Positions 33,416-44,497 of a stretch of 64,000 nt of DNA are shown here, piece by piece. The position numbers were made by a program, and so were the translations under genes. This DNA comes from Shinisaurus crocodilurus (taxonomy: Eukaryota; Chordata; Lepidosauria; Squamata; Shinisauridae), in assembly GCA_021292165.1 (NCBI GenBank), contig CM037888.1:31299140-31363139 (forward strand), read 5' to 3'. The number at the start of each line of letters is the position of its first letter. Within the stretch, counting starts at the first letter, position 1. A model generated the notes under the pieces. The model was not told where the DNA came from. It did no database searches and saw only the letters and a list, made by a program, of their open reading frames with translations.

Positions 33416-34635
33416 AACAGCTGTTAAAGGTGCAGAACAGGAATGGCTCTGGGTGCCCATGTGACGGCAGAAGGAGTCCCACCGAGAGCGGCCTCTACCG
33501 GAAACCCAACGCACAGTTTTGCGGAATCTAATTTCACTTAAGAGGAGCTGAGTACAAGGAGCACCACTGCATTTATTAAAGTTATTATTATTAATGTTTA
33601 GGGACTACACTGCTTTCTGTTGCCATCAACAGGAGTAATGCAGAAATCTTAATTCCACTAAAAAAAACTATAAATTATGCTAACGAGCACTTCAGTCCAA
33701 CAAGGTCTCCCAGGAGCGAATCTGTGCAATTCCAATGCTCTGTTGCACCAAACCCTTGATGAAGTCACCTCCATAAACGTAAGATGGCCAAAATATCCAT
33801 TAGTGTTGCCTTCTGCTCAAGGATTTAACCCACAAGCTGGTGTGTGGCGACACCCTTTCCCACAGCAAAGATAACCACAAGCTGCCAGAAAGAAGGATCA
33901 CTTTCCTACCAATACAGAGCAACCCAAATCCAAGTTACTTCCTTCTCTTCACACTGAAAAAAACCAGATGAGACCTGTAGAGCATCTTCCAAGTCAATAA
34001 TTTTAGAGGTCTTGACGCATCAAACTACCAATGTGCATTGCTATAATCTTGTGACATTTACATTTTACGATTGGATGCGGGGGACCTGCAAGCGCTATCA
34101 GATGGCAGGGCAACCCTGTGTTCCATGGGAGCGTGTCCCAAGGCCTATAGTAGATGTCAGATTCCCCCTCCTGAGGCCGTAGACATTGCGACGACTTCGG
34201 AAGGAGGAATCCAACATCAGGACGTTCCCCTTCCAACTCACAGCTGCCGCGGAAAACACGGCAGCTGCTCTTCCGAAGCTGTAACAGTGACCTCAGAAGA
34301 CCTTGGAGAGGTCAAGGGGGGGGGAGACGGGGGAAGAAGAGAGGCCAAGATCCTACAGCCTTTAGCTTGTAGTCCCTGCCCACTACAAGATAGGTCAGCT
34401 AGGAGGACTCAGAGGGCCATCTAGCTGAAATGTTTATTTTAAAAGAAAACAGGAGGTGAAATAGTCTTTGTCCTCCTCTCACCCTGCCAGGCTCTTGCTG
34501 GCCAGGCAGAGGATAGATAGATGGCTCCAGTCTCAGAGTCTATCGGCAGAGGAGGGTGCCTAAGAATAATAATGTTAGAGAAGGAATAGGGTAGAGCATC
34601 ACACCTGAATTTCCAGGAGCTCCAATCTAACTTCA

Positions 34636-35037
34636 TTAACTATGAGGAGAGACTGAAAGAATTGGGCATGTTTCGCCTTCAGAAGAGGAGACTGAGGGGA
34701 GATATGATCGCACTCTTCGAGTACTTGAAGGGTCGTCACACAGAGGAGGGCCAGGATCTCTTCTCGATCATCCCGGTTTGCAGGACACGGAATAATGGGC
34801 TCAAGTTACAGGAACTCAGATTCCACCTGAACATCAGGAAAAATTTCCTGACTGTTAGAGCAATAAGACAATGGAACCAACTACCTAGGGAGGTGGTGAG
34901 CTCTCCCACTCTGGAGGCATTCAAGGTGAAGCTGGATGGCCATCTGTCAGGGATGCTTTGACCTGGATTCCTGCATTGCGCAGGGTGTTGGACTCGATGG
35001 CCTTGTAGGCCCCTTCCAACTCTACCTATGATTCTAA
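34636..35037 (+). mobile_element. CR1 3' end, copy 2
   Basis: Frame 34662-34961 carries [39 protein letters not shown] and LPREVVSSPTLEAFKVKL, the C-terminus of CR1 ORF2. It is followed by 'tgttggactcgatggccttg', 'ttccaactctacctatgatt'. A close relative is 57948-58425. Truncated, inactive. Confidence 0.85.
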
Positions 35038-35214
35038 CTAAGATGATTTCTGCACAACGGGGTACAGTTATATGGTGTTCCCTTAATTCTGGAAGCCCCT
35101 ATGGTACTCCCCTAATTCTGGAAGCCTCACTGGCTGTAATGAGTGGATTCCAGAAACTGCTGGAAGGGATTCCAGGTCCACCTAGAAAGAGCCTAAGATG
35201 AGCTACAGAGGAAA

Positions 35215-37053
35215 TCTATATATATAAAAGAAAGTGTCCTGACTGACTGATTGACCGACTGACCGACTGACTGACTGATTTGACTGACTCATCAACGCCC
35301 AGCTCAAACCGTTTAATCTGGGAATGTGAAATTTTGAAGGAACATAGTTTTTATGACATAGACACCCACTAAGGAAGGATTTTTGAAAATTCCGTCCCTA
35401 AGGGGGTGAAAAAAGGGGGCAAAATCGCCCCACTCTCATATCTCCTATGGGCAAAACAACAGGGGAGCAGTTATGCAAGTCGGCTTCACCTCATAATTGC
35501 TGCAGGAGCCAATAGGAGCAGTTATGCAAATAGCCCATACGACACTTAGAATGTTCGTATGAATTCCCGCAGGGGCCAATAGGGGTGGGTATGCAAATCT
35601 CCCCTTGGCCATTTAGAATGTTCTCTGAGGGGGTGAAAAGGGAGGAAGACTTTTTAAATGACTGAATGACTGTTGTGTGTGGGGCGTCGTCGCATAGGCT
35701 CCATCACGTTTTAACAGATCTACCCCAAACTTGACACGGTCACTCTTCACCACCTGTAGACTCTCAGGATTAACCTGATTTTTCTTTAAGATCAGATATT
35801 TCTGTCAGAAAAGTTTTCTGCTGCCAGCACTCAGCCTAAACGTTACACTTTCAGTCAGAGAATGACTGTTGTGTGTGGGGCGTCTCAAATCCTGTGTGTC
35901 CGTGTGTATGGGTGTTTGTGTGCGTCACATAGGCTCCTACATGGTTGGATGGATCCACCCCAAAGCTGGCACGCATACTCTCCATCACCCAAGGACAAAG
36001 ACTGGCGGGTTCAAATCCCCGAAAAACCCTCACCGCGCCTGTACAGCCCAAAATAGATGATAGCCAATGGCGTCACTTGGAATGTTCGTAGGGGCCATTC
36101 AGGAGTGGTTATGCAAATCACTCCAACGACGTTTAGAATGTTCGTATGAACTGCCGCCACAGGAGCCCAATCAGGAGCGGATATGCAAATCTCTCCTACG
36201 TCAAAACAGAATGTTCATATGCACTGCAGCCGGGGCCTACACGGGGGGGGGGGGTGAGCTGGGATTTCATTGTTGGGTAGTCCTGGGGGGGGCAAGTTGG
36301 ATTTATTGTTGGGTAGTCCCGGGGGGGTGGGGAGAGCAGGGATTTCACTGTTGTGTGGTCCCGGGGGAGCAGGGATTTTACTGTTGTGTAGTCCTGGGGG
36401 GGAGCTGGGATTACATTAAGTGGTCCCGAGGGGACAGTAGGGATTTCATTGTAGGAGGGATTTGATTGTTGCGTAGTCCCGGGGGGGGGGGAGAACAGGG
36501 AATTCTTTGTTGTGTAGTCCCAGGGGGGGGAGCTGGGATTTCATTGTGTAGTCCCGGGGGGAGCAGCGATTCCATTGTGTAGTCTCATGGGGGGGGGGAG
36601 GAAATCAGGGATTTCATTGTACAGTCCCAGAGGGGGGAGCAGGGAATTCATTGTTGTGTAGTCCTGGGGGAGGGGAGCTGGGATTTCATTGTTGTGTGGA
36701 CCCAAGGGAGCTGGGATTTCATTGTTATGTAGTCCGGGGGGGGGGGCAGGGATTTTATTGTGTAGTCCCGGGGGGGGAGCAGGGATTTCACTGTTGTGTA
36801 GTTCAGGTGTGTGTGCGGGGATTTCATTGTTGTGCAGTCCCTGGGGGGGGGAGCAGGGATTTCACTGTGTAGTCCAGGAGGAGCAGGGATTTCATTGTGC
36901 AATCCCTGGGGGGGGGGAGCAGGTAGTCCCGGGGGGGGGAGCTGGGATTACATTGTGCAGTCCCGGGGGAGCTGAGATTCCATCATGTTTCTTTTAAAAA
37001 CAATTGTACCAAATCCTAAAATCCACGCGAGCGAAGCCACGGGCAACAGCTAG
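35215..37053 (+). mobile_element. Non-autonomous Helitron, 1.84 kb
   Basis: Starts TCTATATATATAAAAG (35215) and ends gccacgggcaacagCTAG (37053), with A immediately before and T immediately after, as expected for Helitron insertion between A and T. No Rep/helicase frame. Inside: a (GACT)n-like run (35238-35287); ~65-bp units with 'ttatgcaaat' and 'agaatgttcgtatg' in two blocks (35467-35635, 36063-36240); a direct duplication of 'gactgttgtgtgtggggcgt' (35668, 35862); and the G-rich minisatellite 36238-36985. Confidence 0.85.
36238..36985 (+). repeat. G-rich minisatellite, about 20 units of ~35 bp
   Basis: Each unit is close to 'gggatttcattgttgtgtag' followed by 'tcccgggggggg(a)gcag', with G-runs of 5-10. 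Unit length varies mainly through the G-run and loss of 'ttg'. It lies wholly inside the Helitron. The repeated HCC/FHCCVV-type plus frames and SPGT-type minus frames are its translation and not genes. Confidence 0.9.
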
Positions 37054-37246
37054 TACCATATAAACGCCCCACCCTCACTGCGACGTACACCACTGCAGCA
37101 GAATTTTGCCCAAGGTGGAACGAGAGGCAAATGTTAAGGTTTCTGCTCAGGCAAAGAATTTGAGGGATTTTAGAAGGAGTTTCAATAATATCTGCAAAAT
37201 TTCTGAGGAGCTGGACTCTATGCATCACACACACACAAACACACTT

Positions 37247-37369
37247 AGGGCGCAATCCTAAAGCAAGTTTAGACAGAAAAAAGGCCCAGAGCTCCCAGCA
37301 TGCCCCAGCCAGCTCTGCTGGGAGCTCTGGGCCTTTTTTCTTGTCTAAACTTGCGTAGGATTGTACCTT
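37247..37369. mobile_element. Hairpin MITE (family B), copy 3
   Basis: Termini agggcgcaatcctaaagc and gcgtaggattgtacct, arms 'tttagacagaaaaaaggccc' and 'gggccttttttcttgtctaaa', centre 'agctcccagcatgccccagc'. The flanks tta…tta (37244-37246 / 37369-37371) could be a 3-bp duplication. The core differs slightly (cagagctccc instead of tacaactccc). Confidence 0.75.
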
Positions 37370-38680
37370 TACTAGCTCCCACAGTCATTTTACCCATGCC
37401 CTACTTTGTTCTAAGATAAGGAGAGATAAATAAAATTGGTTCGCTACAAGAGGACGATGCCAGATAGCGCCCTAACGAGGTCTCCGCGCTGGAGCCTGGC
37501 TGATGTTTCCAGCACCTGTCCTGTCAGCAACTTGACAGAAGAAGATAAATATATTTATATCACCCGGCAAAGTGAATAACAAAACGTGTTTTTATAGAGT
37601 TGTCCCGGACGACCCTTGACATGCCACTGCTGGCAGTCTTAATCAACTCCCAGCTGAGCCCGAGAAATTGGAGGGAACAGGACTGACCTTTGGAGGCATC
37701 TGCAGCGAGAGCAAACGGAAGGCTGACGTCGCAATTCTGCTCCACGCATGTTTGTGTTCGTGGAAAGAAGCCCCGGGGTGGGTGGGTGTTGATACTTCGC
37801 GTTTATATGGTACCTGTCGAGTATTGCAGGCACTTCGTGGAAATCCTGACAACTGCTGTTGTCTACCGTGGATCAGTATTATCACCTGCATTTTGTAGAT
37901 GGAGGGCCCGACGCAAACTGCCTAAGGCCGCCTAAAGAATTCATGGCCGAGGGGAGACGTGAATTTCCCACCCACTATGCAGCGTCAGCCCAACGTAAAA
38001 GCCTGCTGTCACTAGCGGTACTAAGAACGGCTTGTTGCTCATATAGTGCCATCGGTGTACAAAGAGCTGAACAGCAAAAGCAAAAAGAGGCAGGAGACCA
38101 GACTCCGTACATCACAGAGTTCACAATCTAAATTTTATTGCACGGTGGGCCACTTGCGAATATGTTAGGGTAGCAGAGAAAAATGGAACACAGCCCGAAT
38201 TAAATCTCAATGTCCATTCTAGCCTAAGCCGGGCTTCTGCTCACACGTACAGCTGTGTGAAATACACAAATCAACTCTGGGTATCACTTGCAAGAACACC
38301 CTCAGAGCTTGCTCAGCCAAAGAAAGTGGTTGTTGTGAACAGCACCCCCAAGCTCCATATGATATTCACACATCTTTTTTAAAAAATTGCAGCACATAAA
38401 CAACTAGCATCAGTTTAGAAGCAAAATCACTGGTATTTTCCAAAAGGAAGGGTTGTTTTTTTAAAACAACAACAACAACACCCAGTACGCCCCCAAGTTT
38501 TATTGCATTGAATTAATGTTTATTTACAGCAGCTCCCCTCATGCTATACAAGCAAAACAAAGAGTCAAAGACGCCGAATCCCAATCTGCTCACATGCGAA
38601 CAATGTAGGGTAGGCCATGATCAGTGGGCAATGATCCATCAAGGCAGTGATCAATCACGCCGGAGAGTCAGAAATAAGAT

Positions 38681-38923
38681 TTATTTATTTATTTATTTAT
38701 TACATTTATACCCCGCCTTTTTTCCTGCAAGGAACTCAAGGCGGCTTACATAATCCTCCTTCTCCTCTCCATTTTATCCTCACAACAACCCTGTGAGGTA
38801 GGTTAGGCTGAGAGGCAGTGACTGGCCCAAAGTCACCCAGTGAGTTTCATGGCCGAGCGGGAACTAGAACCCGGATCTCCCGAGTCCCAGTCCGACACTC
38901 TCACCACTACGCCACACTGGCGT
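38681..38923 (-). mobile_element. Sauria SINE, antisense
   Basis: (ATTT)n, 'taccccgccttttttcctgc', 'acaacaaccctgtgaggtag', 'cactgggtgactttgggcc' in reverse, head end 'ccactacgccacactggc'. Essentially full length and one of the better preserved copies. Confidence 0.9.
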
Positions 38924-39724
38924 TAAGTTATCCTAGTCAATGCCAACCTGGATTTAGCCTGAATGTTTTAGAAGAATTGACCCAGGAAAAGCACCAGCCT
39001 GGAGCCTTCTAGATCCAGAGGGATATCCTGTCCCCACCTAGACTTTTCTGTCTCCCATCCACCATCCTTAGCCGTCTTTCTCAAAATGCCCTTCTCTGCC
39101 ATGGTTATTTGCGAAGGAGTGATGGCGGGGCCCAATGGAGCCCGCTGGCTGCAGTCTCTGCGGGGCTGTGTACCCACACCTGATTTTACTCCAAACTTTT
39201 AAGGAGCTATCCATGGTGCTGAACCTATTTTGGGGTTAGGGTTCAGCATCGTGGAGAGCTCCTTTAATGTTCAGACTAAAGTCCGGAGCGGACACACAGC
39301 CCCACTGACGTTGGAGTCACCAGCCTCCACTGGTGGAGCCCCAGATGCCTGGAGGCTCCCTGTAGTTACTCAATGATGGATGAGCATCAGGACTGGCCAC
39401 AACTCGCGCTGGGGAGTGGAGAGGAGCATGCCCCCAATGAAAAGCTAGCCTTATTCACTGAATAAGAAAATGCTCCACAGTATGGAACTCCCTAGTTGGA
39501 AGCTGGCACGGGAGGAGCCTGCGCATCTCCGGGCAACTGATCCCACCTCCCCAGAGAAGCCCGCCCTATTTTGTTGAGACAACATAGATCCCTTCTGTCT
39601 CTCCAGAAGGCCGGCGAGCAGGGAGGGGCCCGCAGAAAGCACCAGCCCCATTTGTCCCGCTGGTGATATTTATGAATGTGTAATGCCAAGTACAAGGACG
39701 TCTTAGGGGCAGCCCTTTTTCCCC

Positions 39725-39890
39725 CCGTGGAAATTTCATTTCCCTTCACTGTTTGGAATGAAACCCATTATTACCAATTAACCTGCTGTGAACCCGTATC
39801 ACTGACTGAATTGAACATAATTATTCATCCATAGTAATAGCTAAAGCAAATTCTGGCCATCTCTGCTCACTTTGACTTCTCCTTAGGGAA
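39725..39890. other. Candidate conserved non-coding element
   Basis: Unique-looking sequence with 'tattaccaattaacctgctg' and 'aacataattattcatccata'. No repeat or coding signature. Proposed only from motif density. Confidence 0.2.
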
Positions 39891-40107
39891 AGCTTTCAAA
39901 GATGCCACGTCCTTGGTTACGATGTTAATGCTTTTTATTCTTTCCTTAATACCGCACATTTCTCTCCCACCCACCCCCAACACCCACCTTCCCATATTTA
40001 TACAGCAAACACATCACCGGCCTCTTCTGTGCTCCTTCTCCTATTGCACTAATTCTGCTTATCAAGAGGTGAAACCACAGGGCAGGGTGGGAAATAAATA
40101 CATTAAC

Positions 40108-40202
40108 CACGCAGTCCTAGGCATGTTCACTCGAGGTGAATTCCACTTTGTTCAATGGAACTTACTCCTAGGTAAATGTCCATAGCAGGTTTGCAACCTA
40201 AA
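40108..40202. mobile_element. Hairpin repeat of the 'gcaatcctaggca...cttactcctaggtaaa' type
   Basis: 'gcagtcctaggcatgttcac' on the left and 'taaatgtccatagcaggttt' on the right are imperfect inverted ends around 'ttgttcaatggaacttactc'. Likely a MITE. A fragment of the same family occurs at 14538-14640 and near 30592-30640. Confidence 0.45.
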
Positions 40203-40647
40203 TAGATCAGGTACCTTCAATGGGCCACCACCACCACATCGCTGTGAGCATCATCAGCTTGCCACCCTGTCAGTCGGTTTGGGTGATGGGCCCGAGATTC
40301 CGCTCAAAGCAAAGCTGACTTCTGCATAAAAGTTATGAATATTGGCATACATTTTGTCTGCTTTTATTTACGTAATTTCATACCCTGCACTTTAAGGACC
40401 GCTAAGGTGGTTTACAAATAAAAACAAGAAAGAAAAGAAAACAATATTATACATCAGTAAAATCTCATAAAAAGAGCAGAAGGATAGGTACATAAAATAG
40501 TCGCAGCAGAATAAAAGGAGCACCGTGTCAACATCTAAAAGCATTGCTTGAAAGCCAGGCATTGTTTACTTGGACTTTCAAAAAAGCTTTTGACAAAGTC
40601 CTTCACCAAAGGCTCCTGAGAAAACTTAGGCACAAGTTGAGATAAGA

Positions 40648-40708
40648 CAGGGGTGGGCAACATGCACCCCACAGACCACATGTGACCTCCTGCAGTTGCC
40701 CACCACTG
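40648..40708. mobile_element. Tiny 61-bp hAT MITE
   Basis: Ends caggggtgggcaac and gttgcccaccactg, flanked by agataaga/ggataaga (7 of 8). Inserted in CR1 sequence. Termini resemble those of the 334-bp element at 10919-11252 (cggggtaggcaac), suggesting an extreme internal-deletion relative. Confidence 0.75.
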
Positions 40709-40850
40709 GGATAAGAGGATGGGTCCTTTTATGGATCAGTAACTCATTAAGACAGTAGGAATTAGAAAACAGGATTAAATGGACAGTTCAGGGCCCACCA
40801 AGGATCTGTACCAATATTGGTGCTTTTTGGCTTGTTCACATGCATCATTT

Positions 40851-41007
40851 GGCTCAGCTTGTCTGAGCGTGGAAAGCTAAGCAGGGTCAAGCCTGGTTAT
40901 TACTTGGATGGGAGACCCCTCCTCTAGTTGCCTGCACTGAGCAGGGGGTTGGACTCAATAGCCTTGTAGGCTCCTTCCAACTCTATGATCTATGAAGTCT
41001 ATGATCT
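40851..41007 (+). mobile_element. 5S-headed, CR1-tailed SINE, copy 2
   Basis: Head ggctcagcttgtctgagcg, gaaagctaagcagggtcaag, ttacttggatgggagaccc; tail ctgagcagggggttggactc, cttccaactctatgatctat, gaagtctatgatct. Slightly 5'-truncated compared with 47570-47742 and 49537-49707. Confidence 0.75.
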
Positions 41008-41189
41008 GGGGTTTATTTGATTTATACCCCACCTTTCTACCCAAAAATGGCACTCAAGGCAGCTAGGAGTTAGGGGTGAGCACTGAGGTGGCCAAGTTTG
41101 CAGGGGATAGCGAAGCCAAGTTATTCAGGGTGGTAAAAACAAAAAGGGATTGCGAAGAGCTCCAAAGAAATCTCTCCAAATACATCACA

Positions 41190-43200
41190 AGCAGGAAACC
41201 CGCTAGGGAGGCAATTGGTATGTTGGATGACAATGGATATTGCAGATAAGCTAAATGAATTCTTTGCATCTGTCTTCACTGCAGAAGATAGAGGGCAGAA
41301 AGCCCTGGCTGACCTGATATTTTCAGGAATCTGAGGAGCTGAAGCAAATACTGGTTACAAGAGAAGGAGTTCTAGACTTTATCAACACACTGAAAACAAA
41401 CAAATCTCTGGGTCCAGATGGTATCCATCCAAGAGTTCCTAAAGAACTCAGATGTGAGATGGCTGATCTTCTAACAAAAATTTACAGCATGCCCTTAAGA
41501 TCAGCCTCTGTACCAGAGGACTGGAGAGTGAACAACGTAATTCCAATTTTTAAAAAGGGATCCAGGGGGGAATCCCGGAAAATACAGGCTGGTTAGCTTA
41601 TCATCTGTTTCAGGTAAATTGACATTATTAAAAATAAAATTTAAGCATATATAGAAGGACAAGTCTTGCTGAAGAAGAATCAACATGGGTTCTGCAAAGG
41701 TCAGTCCTGTCTCACTAACCTTTGAGAGTTCTTTGACAGTGTCAACAAGCATGTGGATGGGGTGATCCTGTAGACCAGTGTTCTCCAACCTTGGGTCCCC
41801 AGATGTTTTTGGCTTACAACTCCTACGCTGGCTGGGGCATGCTGGGAGTTGTAGGCCAAAAACATCTGGGGACCCAAGGTTGGAGAACACTGCTGTAGAC
41901 ATTGTCTACTTGGACTTCCAAAAGGCTTTTGAAAAAGACCCTCAGCAATGACTCCTGAGCAAACATAGCAATCATGGGGAAAGAGAAGAGGTCCTCTTAC
42001 GAATTGGAAATTGATGAAAGAACAGAAAGCGTAGGAATAAATGGACAGTACTCATAATGGAAAGATGCAAAAAGTGGAGTCCCCCCAAGGAGCTGTACTG
42101 GGACTACTTTTTAACTCATTCATAAATGATGTGGAGTTAGGGGTGAGCAGTGAAGTGGCCAAGTTTGCTGATAACACCAAATTATTTAGTATGGTTAAAA
42201 CAAAAAGGGACAATGAAGAGCTCCATAAGGATCTCTCCAAACTGGGGGAATGGGCATCAAAATGGCAAATGTGATTCAGTACAAGTAAGTTTAAAGTTGG
42301 GCAAAAAGTCCCAACTTCCCATATATGTTGATGGAGTGGCAGTGACTGACCAGGAGAAGGAACTTGGAGTGGTGGTGGATAGTTCCATGAAAATGTCAAC
42401 CCAGTTGCAGCTGCTGTGTAAAAGACAAATGACATGTTGGGGATCATTAGGAAAGTAATTGAAAATAAAACTGCCGATATCATCATGCCTTTATACAAAT
42501 TTATGGTGCAACAATATTGGAATACTGTGTACAGTTCTGGTCACTGCACATCAGAAGGATATTGTAGAGTCGGAAAATGTATAGAAAAGGGCAACTAAAA
42601 TGATCAAGTGCCCAGAGCTTTTCCCCTATGAAGAAAGGTTACAACATTTGGGGCCGCTTAGCTTTGCAAACAGGCAAGTAAGGGGGGACATGATAGAGGT
42701 TTATAAAATTATGCATAGTATGGAGAAAGCGGATAATACTAGAACGCAGGATCATCCTATGAAGCCGCATTGTGGGAGATTCAGGACAAATAACAGGAAG
42801 TACTTCTTCATAAAACACATTGTTAAACCATGGAATTCTCTACCACAAGATGCAGTGATGGCCACCATCTTGGACAGCTTTAAAAGAGGATTAGACAAAA
42901 TCATGGAGGATAAGGCTACAAATGGCTAGTAGTCATCATGGCTACATATTACCATCCAATGAAGCTGATGGTGGAAGATTTGGGGCAGATAAAAGGAAAT
43001 GCTTCTTCACACAGCACATTGTTACACCAATCTGCATGGCTTTAAAAGGGGATTAGGCAAATTTATGGAAGAAAAGGCTATCAATAGCTACTAGTCATGA
43101 TAGTTATATGTTACCTCTAATATCACAGACAGTATGTTTCTCAATACCAGTTGCTGGGGAACATGAGCAGGAAGATGGTATTGTGCTCATGACTTGCTTT
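41190..43200 (+). mobile_element. CR1 LINE copy 3, inactive
   Basis: Blocks in order: 'YITSRKPAREAIGMLDD', 'gataagctaaatgaattctt', 'SLGPDGIHPRVPKELRCEMA' region, 'EDWRVNNVIPIFKKGS', motif A DIVYLDFQKAFEKDPQ (Asp of FD replaced by Glu), motif B 'VPPQGAVLGLLFNSFINDV', motif C AKFADNTKLF (second catalytic Asp changed to Asn), GEWASKWQM, then the C-terminus (42600-42930). Multiple frameshifts. The family A MITE at 41776-41892 interrupts motif A. Extra CR1 3' ends follow. Confidence 0.85.
41776..41892. mobile_element. Family A hairpin MITE inside CR1, exact 8-bp duplication
   Basis: Begins cagtgttctccaacc, ends ggttggagaacactg, flanked by ctgtagac on both sides (41768-41775, 41893-41900). Removing the MITE and one duplication restores the CR1 reading 'gatcctgtagacattgtcta', which aligns with the other CR1 copy at 29285-29305. 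This gives a reconstructable empty site. The left arm of the hairpin tip is shortened. Confidence 0.92.
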
Positions 43201-43800
43201 TTAATTTAATTTAATTTTAATTAATTAATTAATTAAGTTTTACCCCGCCCTTTTTCCTGCAAGGAATCCAAGGCGGCTTACATATTCCTCCTCCTCCTCT
43301 CTATTTTATCCTCACAACAACCCTGTGAGGCAGGTTAGGCTGAGAGTCAGTGACTGGCCCAAAGTCACCCAGTGAGTTTCATGGCTGAGCAGGGACTAGA
43401 ACCTGGATCTCCTGAGTCCCTGGCCAACACTCTCACCACTACACCACACTGACTCTCAATGGGAAGCTTGTGGGCTTCCCATTGGGGCATCTGGTTGGCC
43501 ACTGTGGGAACTGAATGCTGGACTGGAAAGGCCTTTGGTCTGATCCTGCACGGCTCTTCTTATGAGCTTATGTTCAGGGAAGATAAAGTTATCAATGGCT
43601 AGTAGTCATGATGGCTATTACCTCAAGGATCAGAGGGAGCCTCTGAATACCACTTGTGGGGTAGTGGGAGAGATCTGTAGTCCTCATGTCTTGCTTTCCA
43701 TCACCATCTGGTTGGCTGTGGTGGGGAACATGATGCTAGACTAGACAGGCATTTGGTCTGAACCAGCAGGGCTGCTCTTATGCTTACATGGAAAACACGG
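42950..43800 (+). mobile_element. Tandem CR1 3' ends
   Basis: After the first copy ends (~42950) a second 3' region starts at 'atccaatgaagctgatggtg', ending near 43565 (gctggactggaaaggccttt). A third, starting with 'aagataaagttatcaatggc' at 43575, ends near 43790 (gctagactagacaggc, gaaccagcagggctgctctt). The second is split by the Sauria SINE 43204-43456. Confidence 0.65.
43204..43456 (-). mobile_element. Sauria SINE, antisense, nested in CR1
   Basis: AT-rich tail (attaattaattaattaag), 'taccccgccctttttcctgc', 'acaacaaccctgtgaggcag', head end 'ccactacaccacactgactc'. CR1 text resumes directly after it (gggaagcttgtgggcttccc, ggttggccactgtggg). Confidence 0.85.
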
Positions 43801-44497
43801 AGCACAGGTTTGGATGTTGACCAAGCGAGTACATGCGGGATGAGGCAGTCCTTCAGATATTCTAGCCCCAAACGGTTTAGGTCTTTTGAAAGGTTAGCAC
43901 TAGCACCTGCAAGGAGCTATGTGTGCAACAGAACTCAAAGCACATACCCCTGACCACTGGAAGTCATATTATAGCCCCGCCCAAAACTCTGTTATTTGGA
44001 GATGAACTAGCCTTTGCCACCACACTCTCAATTCCATCTACACAGCCATGCAGCCTGCAAAACTTGCTTTTAAAGACAAGCCGAGAAAGCAACAATTCTC
44101 AGGAAGCAGAGTTCTTCACCAAGCACCACATTCCAAATTGTTTCTGAGCTTCCCTAGACCACACTCAGCCCTGGGCATTGGCAGTGCGCAGCCATTCTTC
44201 AGTTAATACGCATGTTTTGTAGTTGCCAGCCTCCACGAGTACATGGGCAGGGAGACTTTGTGTTGAGGAGGCCCCCGAGACCCACATCCCAATACTGCAA
44301 GGCCCAGGAAGGCGAAATACACCAGTGCAGTTGCTGTATCAGCAGGATGCCCCAAGAAGGACAGAGTGGGGCTCGTGACCTTGGACCCTTGCACTGACCC
44401 AGCCAGAGCACCTTTTGCCTTTGGCAACAGATTGTAGGCTTTGGCTCTTGGTTGTCCTCAGATTGCCAGTGAACTGACGGAGCACGGCAGCTTAGAG

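Larger units (their letters stand above)
40550..41190 (+). mobile_element. CR1 fragment (reverse transcriptase region), interrupted
   Basis: Motif A text 'ttgtttacttggactttc aaaaaagcttttgacaaag' then 'ccaaggatctgtacca' (motif B) and later 'gagcactgaggtggccaa gtttgcagggg' (motif C region, catalytic FADD lost: FAGD). Interrupted by a 61-bp MITE (40648-40708) and a 5S-CR1 SINE (40851-41007). At about 41185 it changes abruptly into an upstream CR1 segment. Confidence 0.75.

Noticed and set aside
36238..36985. CRISPR-like array
   Set aside because: The repeats are directly adjacent without unique spacers, and the host is a vertebrate.
36067..36997. Cys/His-rich plus frames and SPxxP-like minus frames in the 36-37 kb block
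   Set aside because: They translate the G-rich minisatellite of the Helitron. Periodicity follows the DNA unit and not a protein repeat.
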